Assembly: GCA_964390905.1 (NCBI GenBank)
Contig: CAYMLO010000025.1
Location: forward strand, 1 to 64,000
Origin: JAFGLZ01 sp964390905
Lineage (GTDB): Bacteria; Planctomycetota; Phycisphaerae; UBA1845; JAFGLZ01
DNA length: 64,000 nucleotides
Reading direction: 5' to 3'
In this document: positions 1 to 9,383 of the stretch, piece by piece
Numbering within the stretch: position 1 is the stretch's first letter
How the letters are laid out: each line of letters starts with the position of its first letter
The notes under the pieces: model-generated
Told to the model about the DNA's origin: nothing
Databases searched by the model: none
The model's input: the letters and a program-made list of their open reading frames with translations, nothing else
Made by a program: the position numbers and the translations under genes

Positions 1-18
1 ACGACGAAGGGCCGCCGC

Positions 19-264
19 CTAAGGGTGGCCCCGTTTTGATGGAAGGTCATTTAGGTAATACCCGCTGATTTGCCAGCCGGACGGAAGCAGGAACGTCATG
101 CCCAGCTTCGCAACCTGGAACAACAGGGGAACGGCAATGAACGTACCCACCAGAAGGGAAGCTGCGTTCGGGTGTTCGAGATAGCCTGCGAGTCTTCGGA
201 GGATTGCCCGGACCTCAGTCCTACCTGTCTTGCTGGGTCCGTCCATGACCACAGCGTACCGCAT
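19..264 (-). CDS. Possible small membrane protein, unknown
   Basis: An 81-codon frame running off the left part of the window, divergent from the acyltransferase at 495. It has one clear hydrophobic stretch (about residues 37-60) after a basic N-terminal half, so it could be a small single-pass membrane protein. I recognise no family. The frame is short, the region has high GC and no convincing ribosome binding site was identified, so it may be spurious. If it is not real, bases 1-494 hold no gene that I can see. Confidence 0.25.
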   Translation of the reverse strand: MRYAVVMDGPSKTGRTEVRAILRRLAGYLEHPNAASLLVGTFIAVPLLFQVAKLGMTFLLPSGWQISGYYLNDLPSKRGHP

Positions 265-494
265 TCAGCCGCTTCGACGAAGCGCCGCCCTTCCCGCGCG
301 GTTGACGTCTGGGGCGGGGATCAGTAAGAGGTGTGGGACCCGTCCCGCTGCCGGGGCTCGCATGCTTCGCGAAGTGGGGGCGCGGGCGACGCTCCATGCC
401 ACCTGTAACGGTTCAGCGTATTCATGGCGTCATGCCCGGTCTTGATCGCGATGCTTGTTTCTAGCCCGAGACAGAAAGGAGCGCGGAGCGCAGC

Positions 495-1733
495 ATGTCA
501 GAGACGGTGAGCCGGACCCCAACCGATGGGAGCACGCTGGACCTGCGCCGCCCGGAGATCGACTGGCTTCGGGCGATCGCCGTCTTGCTCATCGTGCCGT
601 TCCACGCGGCGATGATCTTCGCGTTTGGGTACTACCTCCACTCCGGGGACAACTACAAACCGCTGCACTACTTCCTGACGCCGTTCTTCCCATGGCACAT
701 GCCGATCCTCTTTGTGCTGTCGGGCATGGCCACGTGGTTTGCGCTGCGCCGCCGCTCTGCGGGTCGATACGCTTGGGAGCGGAGCAAGCGGCTTCTCGTG
801 CCGCTCCTATTCGGCACGTTCGTTCTGATCCCCCCGCAGGTCTACTGGCAGCGTCTGAGCGAGGGGAAATTCGAGGGGTCGTACCTTGCCTTCTATCCTC
901 ACTTCTTCGATGGCACCTGGCCCCAGGGGAACTTCACGTACGCCCACTTGTGGTTCATTGCCTATCTGCTCGTCTATTCCCTCGTCGCACTGCCCGTGTT
1001 CGTGTTCCTCAAACGGGAAGGGGGGCGGCGGCTCATCGCTAGGCTCGCGGGTCTGTGTAGGCATCGGGGAGGGATCTTCCTGCTCGCGATCCCCATGGCC
1101 CTCTCCGAATCGCTGCTGCGCCCCAGATTCGAATGGAACTTCGTGATCTTCAACGACTGGGCGATGTTCACGTGGTACCTGCTGTTGTTCATCCTGGGCT
1201 ACGTGCTCTGCTCGGACGACCGGTTCTGGCGGGCCATCGAGCGCGACGGTCGGATCGCGCTGGTCCTTGCGCTGATCACCATGTCCCTCTGGTTTAGCCG
1301 GTGCGTGATGGAGCTGTGGGTCCCGCACGACTACTCGGCGGCGTGGACCCTAGACGCGGTGTTCTGCGCCTTTCGGACGTGGTTTTGCGTGGTGGCCATC
1401 TTGTGGGCGGGTGCGAAGCTCTTGCGTTTCTCCAACCGGCTGCTGCCGTACGTCCGCGAGGCCAGCTACCCCTTCTATGTGCTGCACCAGACCGTGATGA
1501 TGGGGATCGGCTATTCCTTGGTGTACTGGGACCTGCACGTCCTGGTGCGCTTCGCCCTGCTCGTGCTGGCGACGGTGATCGGCACGACGTTGGCCTACGA
1601 CTTGCTGGTGCGCCGGTTCCGTGTTATGCGTTTCCTGTTCGGTCTGCGGTCCCGACCCCGGCCGGGGGATCCGCAGGAGGCGGGGCCACGCGTCGTCGTC
1701 TTGGAGCACTCGGCCTCGACGTCGGCACATTGA
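495..1733 (+). CDS. Membrane acyltransferase, acyltransferase_3 family
   Basis: 412-aa polytopic inner-membrane protein of the acyltransferase_3 family, which O-acylates sugars, glucans or lipids using acyl donors. The N-terminus has the family pattern of an Asp-Trp-Leu-Arg (residues 23-26) followed by a first membrane segment ending in Pro-Phe-His (His37, the usual conserved His). About ten hydrophobic segments follow, and the C-terminus is basic and cytoplasmic-looking. Length is normal for the family. A GGAG-rich stretch lies just upstream of ATG 495. The next gene on the same strand begins 77 bases later and is unrelated (cytochrome). The acylated substrate cannot be told from sequence. 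Confidence 0.85.
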   Translation: MSETVSRTPTDGSTLDLRRPEIDWLRAIAVLLIVPFHAAMIFAFGYYLHSGDNYKPLHYFLTPFFPWHMPILFVLSGMATWFALRRRSAGRYAWERSKRLLVPLLFGTFVLIPPQVYWQRLSEGKFEGSYLAFYPHFFDGTWPQGNFTYAHLWFIAYLLVYSLVALPVFVFLKREGGRRLIARLAGLCRHRGGIFLLAIPMALSESLLRPRFEWNFVIFNDWAMFTWYLLLFILGYVLCSDDRFWRAIERDGRIALVLALITMSLWFSRCVMELWVPHDYSAAWTLDAVFCAFRTWFCVVAILWAGAKLLRFSNRLLPYVREASYPFYVLHQTVMMGIGYSLVYWDLHVLVRFALLVLATVIGTTLAYDLLVRRFRVMRFLFGLRSRPRPGDPQEAGPRVVVLEHSASTSAH

Positions 1734-1810
1734 CCCGCGTCCTCCGTGCCCCCAGCGGAGACGTGTCGGGTCGGGGCCCCGCCAAGACGCCGGATGGGAG
1801 GGTTTTTCGT

Positions 1811-2419
1811 ATGAGTCGCCGTGTTCTTGTGGTCGCGTCCGGGCTGGCAGGAATGGTCGCGGCAGTCCTGATCGTGCCCGGTCTTGTGGGTGTCGCCTTC
1901 GGTGCCCAAGGCGCGGATGGGAAGTCGGGCGGTCCTCCTCCTTTGGTGGTGGACAAGGACGCGCCGTTGCTCCTCGACGAACCGACGCAAACCCAGAAGG
2001 CCGCCGCCAAGATGTCCAAGCCAGGGGCTGCCGACAACGCGCCCTGCCTCGTCTGTCATGTGAACTACAAGGCCGAGCCGCTGGCCCGCCAGCACGCCGG
2101 GCAGAAAATCGGTTGCGTGAAGTGCCACGGCGATTCGTTCGCGCACCGAAACGACGAGAACAACACCACGCCGCCCGAGATCATGTACCCGCTCGAGAAG
2201 ATCGACAAGGCATGCAAGAAGTGTCATCCAACGCACGACGTGCCGCCCGTCAAGGTCATCGCCCGCTGGCTGGCGCGTCGTTCGGCCAAGACCGACCTCA
2301 AGCAGATTGTCTGCACCGACTGCCACGGTCAGCACCGCCTGAAGGTCCGTACCGTCCGATGGGACAAGCAGACGGGCAAGCTGATCGGCCGCAAGAAAGA
2401 CGGCAAACCCAGCCGTTGA
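1811..2419 (+). CDS. Secreted or membrane-anchored tetraheme cytochrome c
   Basis: 202-aa protein with an N-terminal signal/anchor segment (about residues 5-31) and four CxxCH heme c motifs: C79-C82-H83, C102-C105-H106, C135-C138-H139 and C168-C171-H172. This predicts a periplasmic multiheme electron carrier with four covalently bound hemes, but not a particular pathway. The frame is open further upstream; ATG 1811 is chosen because GGGAGG lies about 9 bases before it and the signal peptide starts there. The tail after the last motif is strongly basic (Lys/Arg-rich). It converges on proB, with a hairpin between the two. Confidence 0.8.
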   Translation: MSRRVLVVASGLAGMVAAVLIVPGLVGVAFGAQGADGKSGGPPPLVVDKDAPLLLDEPTQTQKAAAKMSKPGAADNAPCLVCHVNYKAEPLARQHAGQKIGCVKCHGDSFAHRNDENNTTPPEIMYPLEKIDKACKKCHPTHDVPPVKVIARWLARRSAKTDLKQIVCTDCHGQHRLKVRTVRWDKQTGKLIGRKKDGKPSR

Positions 2420-2448
2420 GAATGCAGGCTGATGTTCGAAGGACTGCT

Positions 2449-2468
2449 GGTAGCAGCTCGCTGCTACC
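2449..2468. terminator. Hairpin between convergent genes, overlapping the proB stop
   Basis: A perfect 8-bp stem (2449-2456 with 2461-2468) closes a CTCG tetraloop. The proB stop codon (complement 2464-2466) lies inside the right arm. There is no T tract on either side, so it may act as a weak bidirectional terminator or an mRNA 3'-end stabiliser. Confidence 0.5.
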
Positions 2469-3591
2469 TGGCTGCGGTGATGACCAGGTTGTCGCGGTGG
2501 ATGACCTCGTCGTAGACGTCCTCGCCCAGGACCGACGCGAACTGGTTGCTCCGCAGGCCCTTGATCTGCTGAAGGTCGCCGGCTGCGTAGTTGGTCAACC
2601 CGCGGGCGAACTCGACGCCGGCGGGGTCTCGAACGCGAACGATGTCGCCGCGTTCGAACTGCCCCCTCACGGTCGTCACGCCGATGGCGAGCAGGCTCTT
2701 GCCCCCGCGCCGCAGGGCCGCCGCGGCGCCGTCGTCCACCACGATCGTCCCGCGCGGACGGACCGACCAGCCGATCCAGCGCTTGCGGGCGCTCACCTTG
2801 TTGGGGGCCGTCATGAACAGCGTGCCGATCTTCTGCCCGTCCAGCAACCGGGTCAGCACGCCGCGGGTCCGCCCGTTGGCGATGACGGCGAAGTCGCCGG
2901 CCTCGGTGACCCGACGGATGGCCTGGAGCTTGCTGGCCATCCCCCCGCTGCCCAAGCTCGACCGGGTGGCCTGCGCGAGCGCCGTCACTTCCTCGTCGAC
3001 CCGCTCGACCGCGTCGATCCGTTCCCCGTCCCGACCCATCAGCCCGTCCACCACCGTCAGCAGGACCAGCAGATCCGCGCGGATCAGGTTGGCCGTCAGC
3101 GCCGCGATGACGTCGTTGTCCCCGTATCGGATCTCATCCACCGCGACCGTGTCGTTCTCGTTGATGATCGGGATGGCCGACAGGTCGTGCAGCGCCGTGA
3201 TGGTGTTGCGAATGTTGAGATAACGAACGCGGTCCTCGAAATCGCTCCGCGTCAGCAGCATTTGGGCCGCGTGCAGCTTGTGACGGCGGAGTCCTTCCTC
3301 GAACACCCGAATGAGCACCGGCTGACCCACTGAGGCCGTCGCCTGGAGCACTGGCAGGCTGGTGGGGCGCTGTTTCATTCCCATGACGCCCAGCCCCGCA
3401 CCGATCGACCCGGAGCTGACCACGCACACTCTCAGTCCGCGCTCGTGGAGGCGGGCGATCTGGCCAGCCAGGTTGTGGACCAACCGGCGGTCCAGCCGGC
3501 CTGCCTCATCGGCCAGGACGTTGGTGCCAAGCTTGACGACCATCGTCTTGACCGACTTGACGAATCGCTTTCGGGCTTCCGTGCTCGGCAT
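2464..3591 (-). CDS. proB: Glutamate 5-kinase with C-terminal PUA domain
   Basis: 375-aa enzyme that phosphorylates L-glutamate at the gamma carboxyl, the first step of proline synthesis. The amino-acid kinase core carries the VVKLGTN start, the SSGSIGAG loop, the INENDTV segment and the GSGGMASK segment of the family. The last ~90 residues form a PUA domain, the usual full-length arrangement. The frame is open to ATG 3669, but that adds an Arg/Pro-rich extension not typical of the family, so ATG 3591 is preferred. No proA is adjacent. Cytoplasmic. Convergent with the tetraheme cytochrome gene. Confidence 0.93.
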   Translation of the reverse strand: MPSTEARKRFVKSVKTMVVKLGTNVLADEAGRLDRRLVHNLAGQIARLHERGLRVCVVSSGSIGAGLGVMGMKQRPTSLPVLQATASVGQPVLIRVFEEGLRRHKLHAAQMLLTRSDFEDRVRYLNIRNTITALHDLSAIPIINENDTVAVDEIRYGDNDVIAALTANLIRADLLVLLTVVDGLMGRDGERIDAVERVDEEVTALAQATRSSLGSGGMASKLQAIRRVTEAGDFAVIANGRTRGVLTRLLDGQKIGTLFMTAPNKVSARKRWIGWSVRPRGTIVVDDGAAAALRRGGKSLLAIGVTTVRGQFERGDIVRVRDPAGVEFARGLTNYAAGDLQQIKGLRSNQFASVLGEDVYDEVIHRDNLVITAAR

Positions 3592-4053
3592 CTCGGCTTT
3601 CGCTTGGACGTAGGTCTTGCCAGGTCTTCTCGGCCGCCTCCTACGCGGCGGACGGCCCTTCTGGAGCATATTCCCAGTACGTCGCTACACCGTCAAGACA
3701 GCTGCTGATCTCGGCCCGCTCGGATGCGGGAGCCCGGCGCCCCGGGGGGGCTCGTGGCTGGGGCGGCGCGGTGGGGTGCACCTTCCCCTTCGTGCCGCCC
3801 CGCTGTTTGCCGCCACGGGATGAGGGTTGGGGGCTGGCGGGTCCCCCCTGGCCCGCCTGGGCGAGCGCGATTCTGCGGGATTTGCCCTTGTCTTTTCCAG
3901 CCGTTGTGAGACAATTAGCTAGGAGGGGGCCTCTGTCTGTGGGAAGGGGAAGTGCCCTCAAACGAAACGGATACGCGATTCGGCTGTCCTACGCGGGTGG
4001 TGCGGCGAGCGCGCGTCCAGAGCGTGGTTCTGTAGACATTTGGAGGAGCGGTG
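3592..4053. other. Intergenic region upstream of proB and the 4054 gene
   Basis: About 460 bases between divergent genes. It is very G/C-rich with runs of C and G and several overlapping Pro/Arg-rich open frames on both strands that look like compositional artefacts. It should carry the promoters for proB and for the secreted protein at 4054, but I see no convincing hexamers or operator. Confidence 0.5.
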
Positions 4054-5394
4054 ATGGCGAGACGAGGGATCATGGTAGGAATGGCCGGGCTGGTGCTTCT
4101 GCTGACAGTTCCGGCCATGGCGGACTTCTACGACCGATTCGAGGACGGGAACTGGTCGGATCCGAACTTCCAGGTCGGTCCCACCCCCAGGATCTACTGG
4201 CAGGGCTCGTACTCTGACGTGGACCCCAACTGTTATGACGCCAACGTCGTGGGATGGGACATCGACAACCTCAACTGGCAGCTGTGGGATCTCGGCTTTG
4301 GCGCCGGGTTTGCCGAGACCGTGGACGCTGACGGGCTCAACCTTGGCGTGACCGGCGGCGATCTGATCGGGACGGGCATCTATCCCGCGCTGATGAGCTA
4401 TGCTCCATGGTCGCCCACGTTCCCATTCCCTGACTTGAACGAGGACCCCAACGAAATCCTCACGATGTTCAACAGTGACGAAAGTCACTACATCCTGGCC
4501 TTCGTCAAGTGGAAACACGAAGACCCCTGCCAACCGGGCCGGATGACCGGCGAGAACTGCATCGGGCTTCACGTCCAACCCATGACCTGGTTGGGCGGGA
4601 TGTGGTTCGGCCTGAATCCCAGCAAGTACCTCTACATGCATTCTCCCAAGAACGGCCAGGCGATGCTATGGGGAGGCGCAGGGCTGTCCCGGAGCGATCT
4701 GGATTACGCCAGCGGCATCTGGATGCTGCTGCAGTTCGACGTGGGCGATTCGAACGATCCCAACACGATGCGGTGGCGGTCGGCCGCCTGGAACGGGGAC
4801 AAGACCGACCCGTACACGTGGGATGGCGACTGGGACCTGGTCTCCAATGCGTACACGGGCGAGGTGATCGTCGGCAACCCGAGCAGCGACTGGGACCCTT
4901 CGGACTATGATTTCCTCGACAGCGGGGTGTGCTCCCTGTTGACGTACGGTCTGCTCTGGAGCAAACAGCCCTGCCATGCGGCCTATGACAACGTCGAGGC
5001 CAGGCGGGGCGTCTTCACCAACGTCGCGCATACGCTCGACCTGACGATCCGGAACGGGCACATGGGGACGATCGTGATCGATCCCGACCTGCCCGATCCG
5101 AACGACCCCAACACGGCCGACGCGCGGCTGTGTCGGTTCACGAATGGGACGGAGGTCGTGCTAACCGCCGCCCCGCTGAGCGGCAAATCGCTCAAGGAGT
5201 GGATCATCTATGATCCCAACCACCCGGGCGACGCCAACTACATGGCAGTCGACACCAATACTGTGTTGTATCTGACGATGGACGCCGACTGGGAGATTCA
5301 AGCGGCGTTCAAGTGCGGTGGCAGCGTGCCGCCCTTCATCGCCATGACGCTTCTGGCGCTGGGGATGGCCGTCGTGGTTCGCCGCGTGTTGTAG
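4054..5394 (+). CDS. Secreted anchored protein with divergent InlB-type repeat
   Basis: 446-aa exported protein. The signal peptide ends near VPAMA; a central region of roughly 300 residues is rich in Asp-Pro-Asn, Trp and Gly; a C-terminal segment looks like a divergent InlB B-repeat (beta-rich, ending in a YLTMDADWEIQAAF-type strand). A final hydrophobic helix followed by Arg-Arg resembles a PEP-CTERM-like surface sorting or anchor signal. GGAGGAG lies 5 bases upstream of ATG 4054 (the GTG at 4051 is too close to it). A strong terminator follows. The central region could be a lectin/LamG-like fold; I do not recognise a catalytic site. Confidence 0.65.
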   Translation: MARRGIMVGMAGLVLLLTVPAMADFYDRFEDGNWSDPNFQVGPTPRIYWQGSYSDVDPNCYDANVVGWDIDNLNWQLWDLGFGAGFAETVDADGLNLGVTGGDLIGTGIYPALMSYAPWSPTFPFPDLNEDPNEILTMFNSDESHYILAFVKWKHEDPCQPGRMTGENCIGLHVQPMTWLGGMWFGLNPSKYLYMHSPKNGQAMLWGGAGLSRSDLDYASGIWMLLQFDVGDSNDPNTMRWRSAAWNGDKTDPYTWDGDWDLVSNAYTGEVIVGNPSSDWDPSDYDFLDSGVCSLLTYGLLWSKQPCHAAYDNVEARRGVFTNVAHTLDLTIRNGHMGTIVIDPDLPDPNDPNTADARLCRFTNGTEVVLTAAPLSGKSLKEWIIYDPNHPGDANYMAVDTNTVLYLTMDADWEIQAAFKCGGSVPPFIAMTLLALGMAVVVRRVL

Positions 5395-5414
5395 CCATCA
5401 AAGGACGATTCTGA

Positions 5415-5447
5415 ACGGCGGTCGGTCGCGGGCCGACCGCCGTTTTT
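5415..5447 (+). terminator. Rho-independent terminator
   Basis: A 13-bp GC-rich stem (5415-5427 with 5431-5443, one G-U pair) with a 3-base loop runs into five T residues (5443-5447). It begins 20 bases after the stop of the gene ending at 5394. This is the clearest intrinsic terminator in the window. Confidence 0.9.
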
Positions 5448-5589
5448 ATGCGCTTGTGCAGATGCTCGTTGGTTTCGCCCCCGCGTTCCGCTCATTCCGC
5501 ACGTAGGATGAGCTTATCAAAGACAAGGCGGGCCCAGTCACGACGAAAGCGGGCACCCCTGGAGAAAAGGGGGGACGAGGCGCGGACGA

Positions 5590-6666
5590 TCAGAAGGGGG
5601 CCTCGAACAGCTCACTCCACTTCTTGTACGGGTCGAACCCTCGCTGCCAGAAGCACAGGTAGGCCATGAAATCGGACAGCGCGCGGACCTCGTCGAAGTA
5701 CCGCCCGTCGATGCTGGCGGTGCGAAACGCATAGTCGAAGCCGGACGGCCGGCGCCGGTTGTTGCCAAGCTCGAAGGCCGGCCATGGGTCGCGCATCAGG
5801 GCGGCATGCCCGTCGTAGAAGGCGACGCCCCCGCGCTTCCACAGGAAGATATCGCAGGAGCCCCAGTGCGTCTCCAGATCGATATCGTGCAGCTCGCTCT
5901 TGACCGGAACGCCGTGACTGACCGCGATGTTGTTCTCCAGGTAAAAGCCGTAGTCGTTGCAGCAGTAGGGGGCGCTGACGGGGCCGTGGCCATACAGGCC
6001 GCTGATGGCGACGTGGCGATCCCACTGCTCGTCGAGGACGAAAGGCAGGCCGGCCGGGGCGTAGATCTGATCGATCCGCAGGATCGGTCCCGACACATCG
6101 CCCCACGGGCTGCAATCCTCGTCACCGTAGTCCTGGTACATCTCGATGTACGGTCGATATCGCCGGCCCCAGATGGGACGCGTGTAGTTGAAGACGTCGT
6201 GCGTCTTGAGCGGGTCGGCCACACGCTCGAAGTCGGGACACCTGTAGATGCCCTCGAACTTCGCGTACGTATGGAGCGTTCCGCTTTCCGGCACGGGGAT
6301 TTCCCACTGGTCTTCGGACCCATAGGCGATGCTCCGCATGGCCCCGGCGGGGTCGGCGGCGGACAGGCAGTTCATCAACCAGGTCTCGTTGGGGTCTGGA
6401 ACGTCCGAGTCGGGTCCGCCTCCGTGGTAGTGCATCGTGGAGATGAATGGAGGCGTTCCGTCGTAGTCGTCGGCGTACAACAGGAATGCCTTGCCCATCT
6501 GGGCCACACGGGTGAGGCACAGCGTCGTTCGCGCCTGGGCACGGGCCTGATTTAGTGAGGGCAAGAGAATCGCGATCAGCAGCGCAATGATGGCTACGAC
6601 GACCAGAAGCTCGATGAGCGTAAACGCCCCCCTCGCTCGTCCCCTTATCAGACCGCGAAGCGACAT
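5590..6666 (-). CDS. Planctomycete-type pseudopilin (prepilin-like) protein
   Basis: 358-aa protein with a type IV prepilin/pseudopilin leader: a short basic peptide, Gly-Ala cleavage context, then FTLIELLVVVAIIALLI with the conserved Glu5 of the mature protein. The C-terminal part has the FYDGHAALM motif common in planctomycete prepilin-like proteins (H-X9-DG group). It would be processed by a prepilin peptidase and act in a type II secretion or pilus-like assembly, or as a surface protein. ATG 6666 is supported by GGAGGA just upstream. A -10-like element covers the alternative ATG at 6738, which rules that start out. Family expansions are normal in planctomycetes. Confidence 0.85.
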   Translation of the reverse strand: MSLRGLIRGRARGAFTLIELLVVVAIIALLIAILLPSLNQARAQARTTLCLTRVAQMGKAFLLYADDYDGTPPFISTMHYHGGGPDSDVPDPNETWLMNCLSAADPAGAMRSIAYGSEDQWEIPVPESGTLHTYAKFEGIYRCPDFERVADPLKTHDVFNYTRPIWGRRYRPYIEMYQDYGDEDCSPWGDVSGPILRIDQIYAPAGLPFVLDEQWDRHVAISGLYGHGPVSAPYCCNDYGFYLENNIAVSHGVPVKSELHDIDLETHWGSCDIFLWKRGGVAFYDGHAALMRDPWPAFELGNNRRRPSGFDYAFRTASIDGRYFDEVRALSDFMAYLCFWQRGFDPYKKWSELFEAPF

Positions 6667-6736
6667 CCTCGTGTTCCTCCGGCGGCAGGCCCGACCTTCC
6701 CGCGCGGAGCCCACCTGCCCCATCTCCTCAATCGGC

Positions 6737-6766
6737 ATTCTATACGACGGGCTTTCCAGCTAGCAA
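6737..6766 (-). promoter_or_regulatory. Candidate promoter of the pseudopilin gene
   Basis: On the minus strand TTGCTA (complement 6761-6766) and TAGAAT (complement 6737-6742) are separated by 18 bases, matching sigma-70 hexamers at 4/6 and 5/6. Transcription would start near 6730, giving a leader of about 64 bases before ATG 6666. Confidence 0.45.
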
Positions 6767-6777
6767 CAACTAGGTCC

Positions 6778-6795
6778 GAAAAACAGGCGTTTTTC
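6778..6795. terminator. Small hairpin downstream of the GH123-like gene
   Basis: A perfect 7-bp stem GAAAAAC/GTTTTTC with a 4-base loop lies about 80 bases beyond the stop of the minus-strand gene ending at 6873 and just upstream of the pseudopilin promoter. The stem contains the T run itself, so termination strength is uncertain. Confidence 0.35.
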
Positions 6796-6872
6796 CCCCC
6801 GTGACGCGCAATCGTGGGCCAGCCGACCTCCTTGTCCACCTCGCAATGCGGTCACCACTTTGCAGGTATCGG

Positions 6873-9296
6873 TCAGCGGCGGGTCTTCGGCTCACGACCT
6901 CCCGTCGGGCGAGACGCACGGCTCAACAATCGGGCAACCCGGGTCCGGACCAAGCGCAGGGCTTGGGGGTTGCGTGAGAACTCGGTCATGCTGGGGCAGA
7001 GGCGGGTGCAGATCCGCTCGGCGCGCTCCCGGCCGACGGAGCGGGCGAGCAGGGCCAAGTACTCGTAGTCCTCGATGCCGTCGCGGATGTTCTCCAGGCG
7101 GATCGAGCTGAGCAACTCGTCCCGTCCCGGGTACGTCAAGACGCCGTCGCCCGTCATGCCCCAGATGTGCGGCAACGGCCAGTCGACGAACGGGTCTGCC
7201 CCGTCGAGTCGCGACGCCGAGGCCGGCCAGTGGTTGACGTGCCAGAACAGCACGCCGTCGACCCGCCACTTGAACGTCATCCAGAACAGCAGCCGGGCCT
7301 CGATGGTGGGGTAGTCGAACGAGCTGAAGTTGGCGTAGGGGTACCGCGGACCGCAGCAGACGTACCACCAGACTTGCTTGCCGGCCTGCCGCATCATCTC
7401 AGCCCGCGCCAGGTCGTAGACGCTCGACAGCGGGCAGTACCAATCGACGTTGTCGTCGCGCCATTGGTCGTGCTTGAACGTGAACCCGGCGGTCGTGAGC
7501 GTCCGGACACCGGGGTAGCGCTGCTTGAGGAACCCGAACAGCTCCTTGATCACCGGACGGTACTCCGGACCGCGCTCGTCGAAGCCGTAGAAGTAGGCCT
7601 TGTCGATCAGGCCCCGCCGTTTGATCTTAGCCATGTATGCGTCGAGCCGACGGGCCAGATCCGTCTTGAACGCTGGCGTGTAGGCCTCGAGCGGCGAGTA
7701 GCACACCCAGGGGACGGGATTGGTCGGCTTGGGGACCAGGTTGACGACGTTGAAGGCGTTCATCCCGCGGCCGCGTGCGTACTCGAGATCGGCGATGGCG
7801 GGCGGGTCGGTGCGGGAGATGTCGTCGGGGTTGAGGCGGTGGTCGAGCATGATGTCCAGGGCGCTTCGGCGCAACGCGGGTGTGATTGGGCCGTAGGTCC
7901 GACGGAGGAAACCATCCATCATGCAGAACGCCGTCTTGAGATGCGTCTGCGTCGGCAGGATGAAGGGCCAAACGGTGACGGTCAACGTGACCGTGGTCGC
8001 CGGTGCGTTGGCGGGCTTGATGCGGATCTGTCCCTCGTACGTGCCGGGCGGCGTCTTCTCGGTGGCGCGAACGTTGACCCAGACGGCCTGGGCCATGCCG
8101 GGTTGGACGTCGAAGCGACCGACCTCCAACAGCGGATCTGGATACCAGCCCGGCTTCGGTCTGGCGATGGGATGGCCGCTGGGCGTGTCCAGCCGAACGT
8201 AGCCGACCTGCCGCCACGAGACCTGACTGGCGGGCAACGTTTGGCCGCCCTTGCTGCGCAGGTCCGTGGTCTCGATGACGACGTCACGGAGCGTCAGGCC
8301 GATGCGCGGGCGGATCACGACCTGTGCGCCCTCCACTTCGTTGCCGGCGAGGGCCAGGTTGATCGTGCGTCGGCGGGTGCTCGGAGGCGACGCGCCGGGC
8401 AGGACCTTGGTCATTGAGCTCTCGACCCACACGGTGCAATCGCTCGGGGCCGACGTGGTCGGCCTGGGAAACGTCGTCACCCGCCGCTCGAAAGTTGACG
8501 CATCGGATGAACCCGTCTTCCTGCCCACGAGGCGAACGACGTAGGTCCCGCCCGGCTGCGGCTTGCCCGCTTGATTCTTGCCGTCCCAGATCCACCGCAG
8601 CCGCGGGCCCCTGGCCTGATGTGTCCGGATCTGGCGTCCGCCGTCGTCGAGGATCGTGGCCGTCCACTCGGCGGGATCTGTGGCTTCAGCGTGGATCCGA
8701 ATCGCATTGTCCCGTCGCGGCCAATCATCACCGATGAACACGGGCAAGATTCTGAACGAGCCTATCGTTACGGCGATGTCGTCGAACCAGACCGTCCCGA
8801 TCGCGCGGCGGTACAGGACGTAGACGCGGATCTCCTTGACGGGCTTGGCGGGGCGGACGATGCGAACCGCCTGCTGCCAGTCGTGCGGACCTCGCTCGAA
8901 TTGGGCCTGCTGCCCCCAGAGCGGCGTGCCGTCCGTGTAGATAATGTCGAGGTAGACGGCGTATTCGCCCCCGCCGTCATCGCTCTTGGCCTTCGACCAG
9001 CCGGTCACCACGATCGGCGCCTGCACGGGCTTGGGGAGCTGGATGACCTGCGATACGCCCGTGATGTCCTTCCTGGAACGGCAGACGCACTTGATGCCCT
9101 GTCCGCCTTCACGCCCGCCCTTCGGTGCGATGGTGCAGCCCAGGCCATAGGGGGTCCATGTGGCGAGGCGGTCCTCGGTGACCTGCTCGAATCCCGGATT
9201 GCCTAGCAGGTTGGGCTGTTGGGCCGCTGCGAACGCCTGACTGGAAACCAGCAGACTGATCAACGCCGCAAGCCGACACCGGGCTGGCCTCTTCAT
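6873..9296 (-). CDS. Secreted GH123-like (DUF4091) glycoside hydrolase
   Basis: 807-aa exported protein. The signal peptide ends near AFAA; a carbohydrate-binding-like beta-sandwich follows (about 25-190, starting LLGNPGFEQ); then beta domains; then a TIM-barrel-like C-terminal half ending in the DUF4091 signature (IRDGIEDYEYLALL, near residue 745). GH123 enzymes are beta-N-acetylgalactosaminidases using substrate-assisted catalysis by an Asp-Glu pair. Here Asp573-Glu574 in YFYGFDERG is the matching pair. It likely acts on amino-sugar glycans outside the cytoplasm. Substrate specificity is an inference from the family. The gene is solitary, with repeat-rich DNA upstream. Confidence 0.75.
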   Translation of the reverse strand: MKRPARCRLAALISLLVSSQAFAAAQQPNLLGNPGFEQVTEDRLATWTPYGLGCTIAPKGGREGGQGIKCVCRSRKDITGVSQVIQLPKPVQAPIVVTGWSKAKSDDGGGEYAVYLDIIYTDGTPLWGQQAQFERGPHDWQQAVRIVRPAKPVKEIRVYVLYRRAIGTVWFDDIAVTIGSFRILPVFIGDDWPRRDNAIRIHAEATDPAEWTATILDDGGRQIRTHQARGPRLRWIWDGKNQAGKPQPGGTYVVRLVGRKTGSSDASTFERRVTTFPRPTTSAPSDCTVWVESSMTKVLPGASPPSTRRRTINLALAGNEVEGAQVVIRPRIGLTLRDVVIETTDLRSKGGQTLPASQVSWRQVGYVRLDTPSGHPIARPKPGWYPDPLLEVGRFDVQPGMAQAVWVNVRATEKTPPGTYEGQIRIKPANAPATTVTLTVTVWPFILPTQTHLKTAFCMMDGFLRRTYGPITPALRRSALDIMLDHRLNPDDISRTDPPAIADLEYARGRGMNAFNVVNLVPKPTNPVPWVCYSPLEAYTPAFKTDLARRLDAYMAKIKRRGLIDKAYFYGFDERGPEYRPVIKELFGFLKQRYPGVRTLTTAGFTFKHDQWRDDNVDWYCPLSSVYDLARAEMMRQAGKQVWWYVCCGPRYPYANFSSFDYPTIEARLLFWMTFKWRVDGVLFWHVNHWPASASRLDGADPFVDWPLPHIWGMTGDGVLTYPGRDELLSSIRLENIRDGIEDYEYLALLARSVGRERAERICTRLCPSMTEFSRNPQALRLVRTRVARLLSRASRPTGGREPKTRR

Positions 9297-9338
9297 GTCG
9301 CGCCTCCTGCCTGACGTAGGCTGAGCTGGCTCCGTTAG

Positions 9339-9359
9339 GCCCTGGCTTCAGTGCAGGGC
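9339..9359. repeat. Imperfect hairpin, first of the cluster
   Basis: GCCCTG and CAGGGC (9339-9344 with 9354-9359) flank GCTTCAGTG. It sits in reverse orientation to the hairpin at 9451: the 22 bases around 9332-9353 are an inverted near-copy of 9459-9480, including a shared CCGTTAGGCC segment. Confidence 0.5.
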
Positions 9360-9383
9360 AGACGCCCCCACGCCCTGCGGTCG

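Noticed and set aside
3641..3961. Pro/Arg/Gly-rich minus-strand frame upstream of proB
   Set aside because: Low-complexity compositional artefact in a GC-rich intergenic region; no family resemblance.
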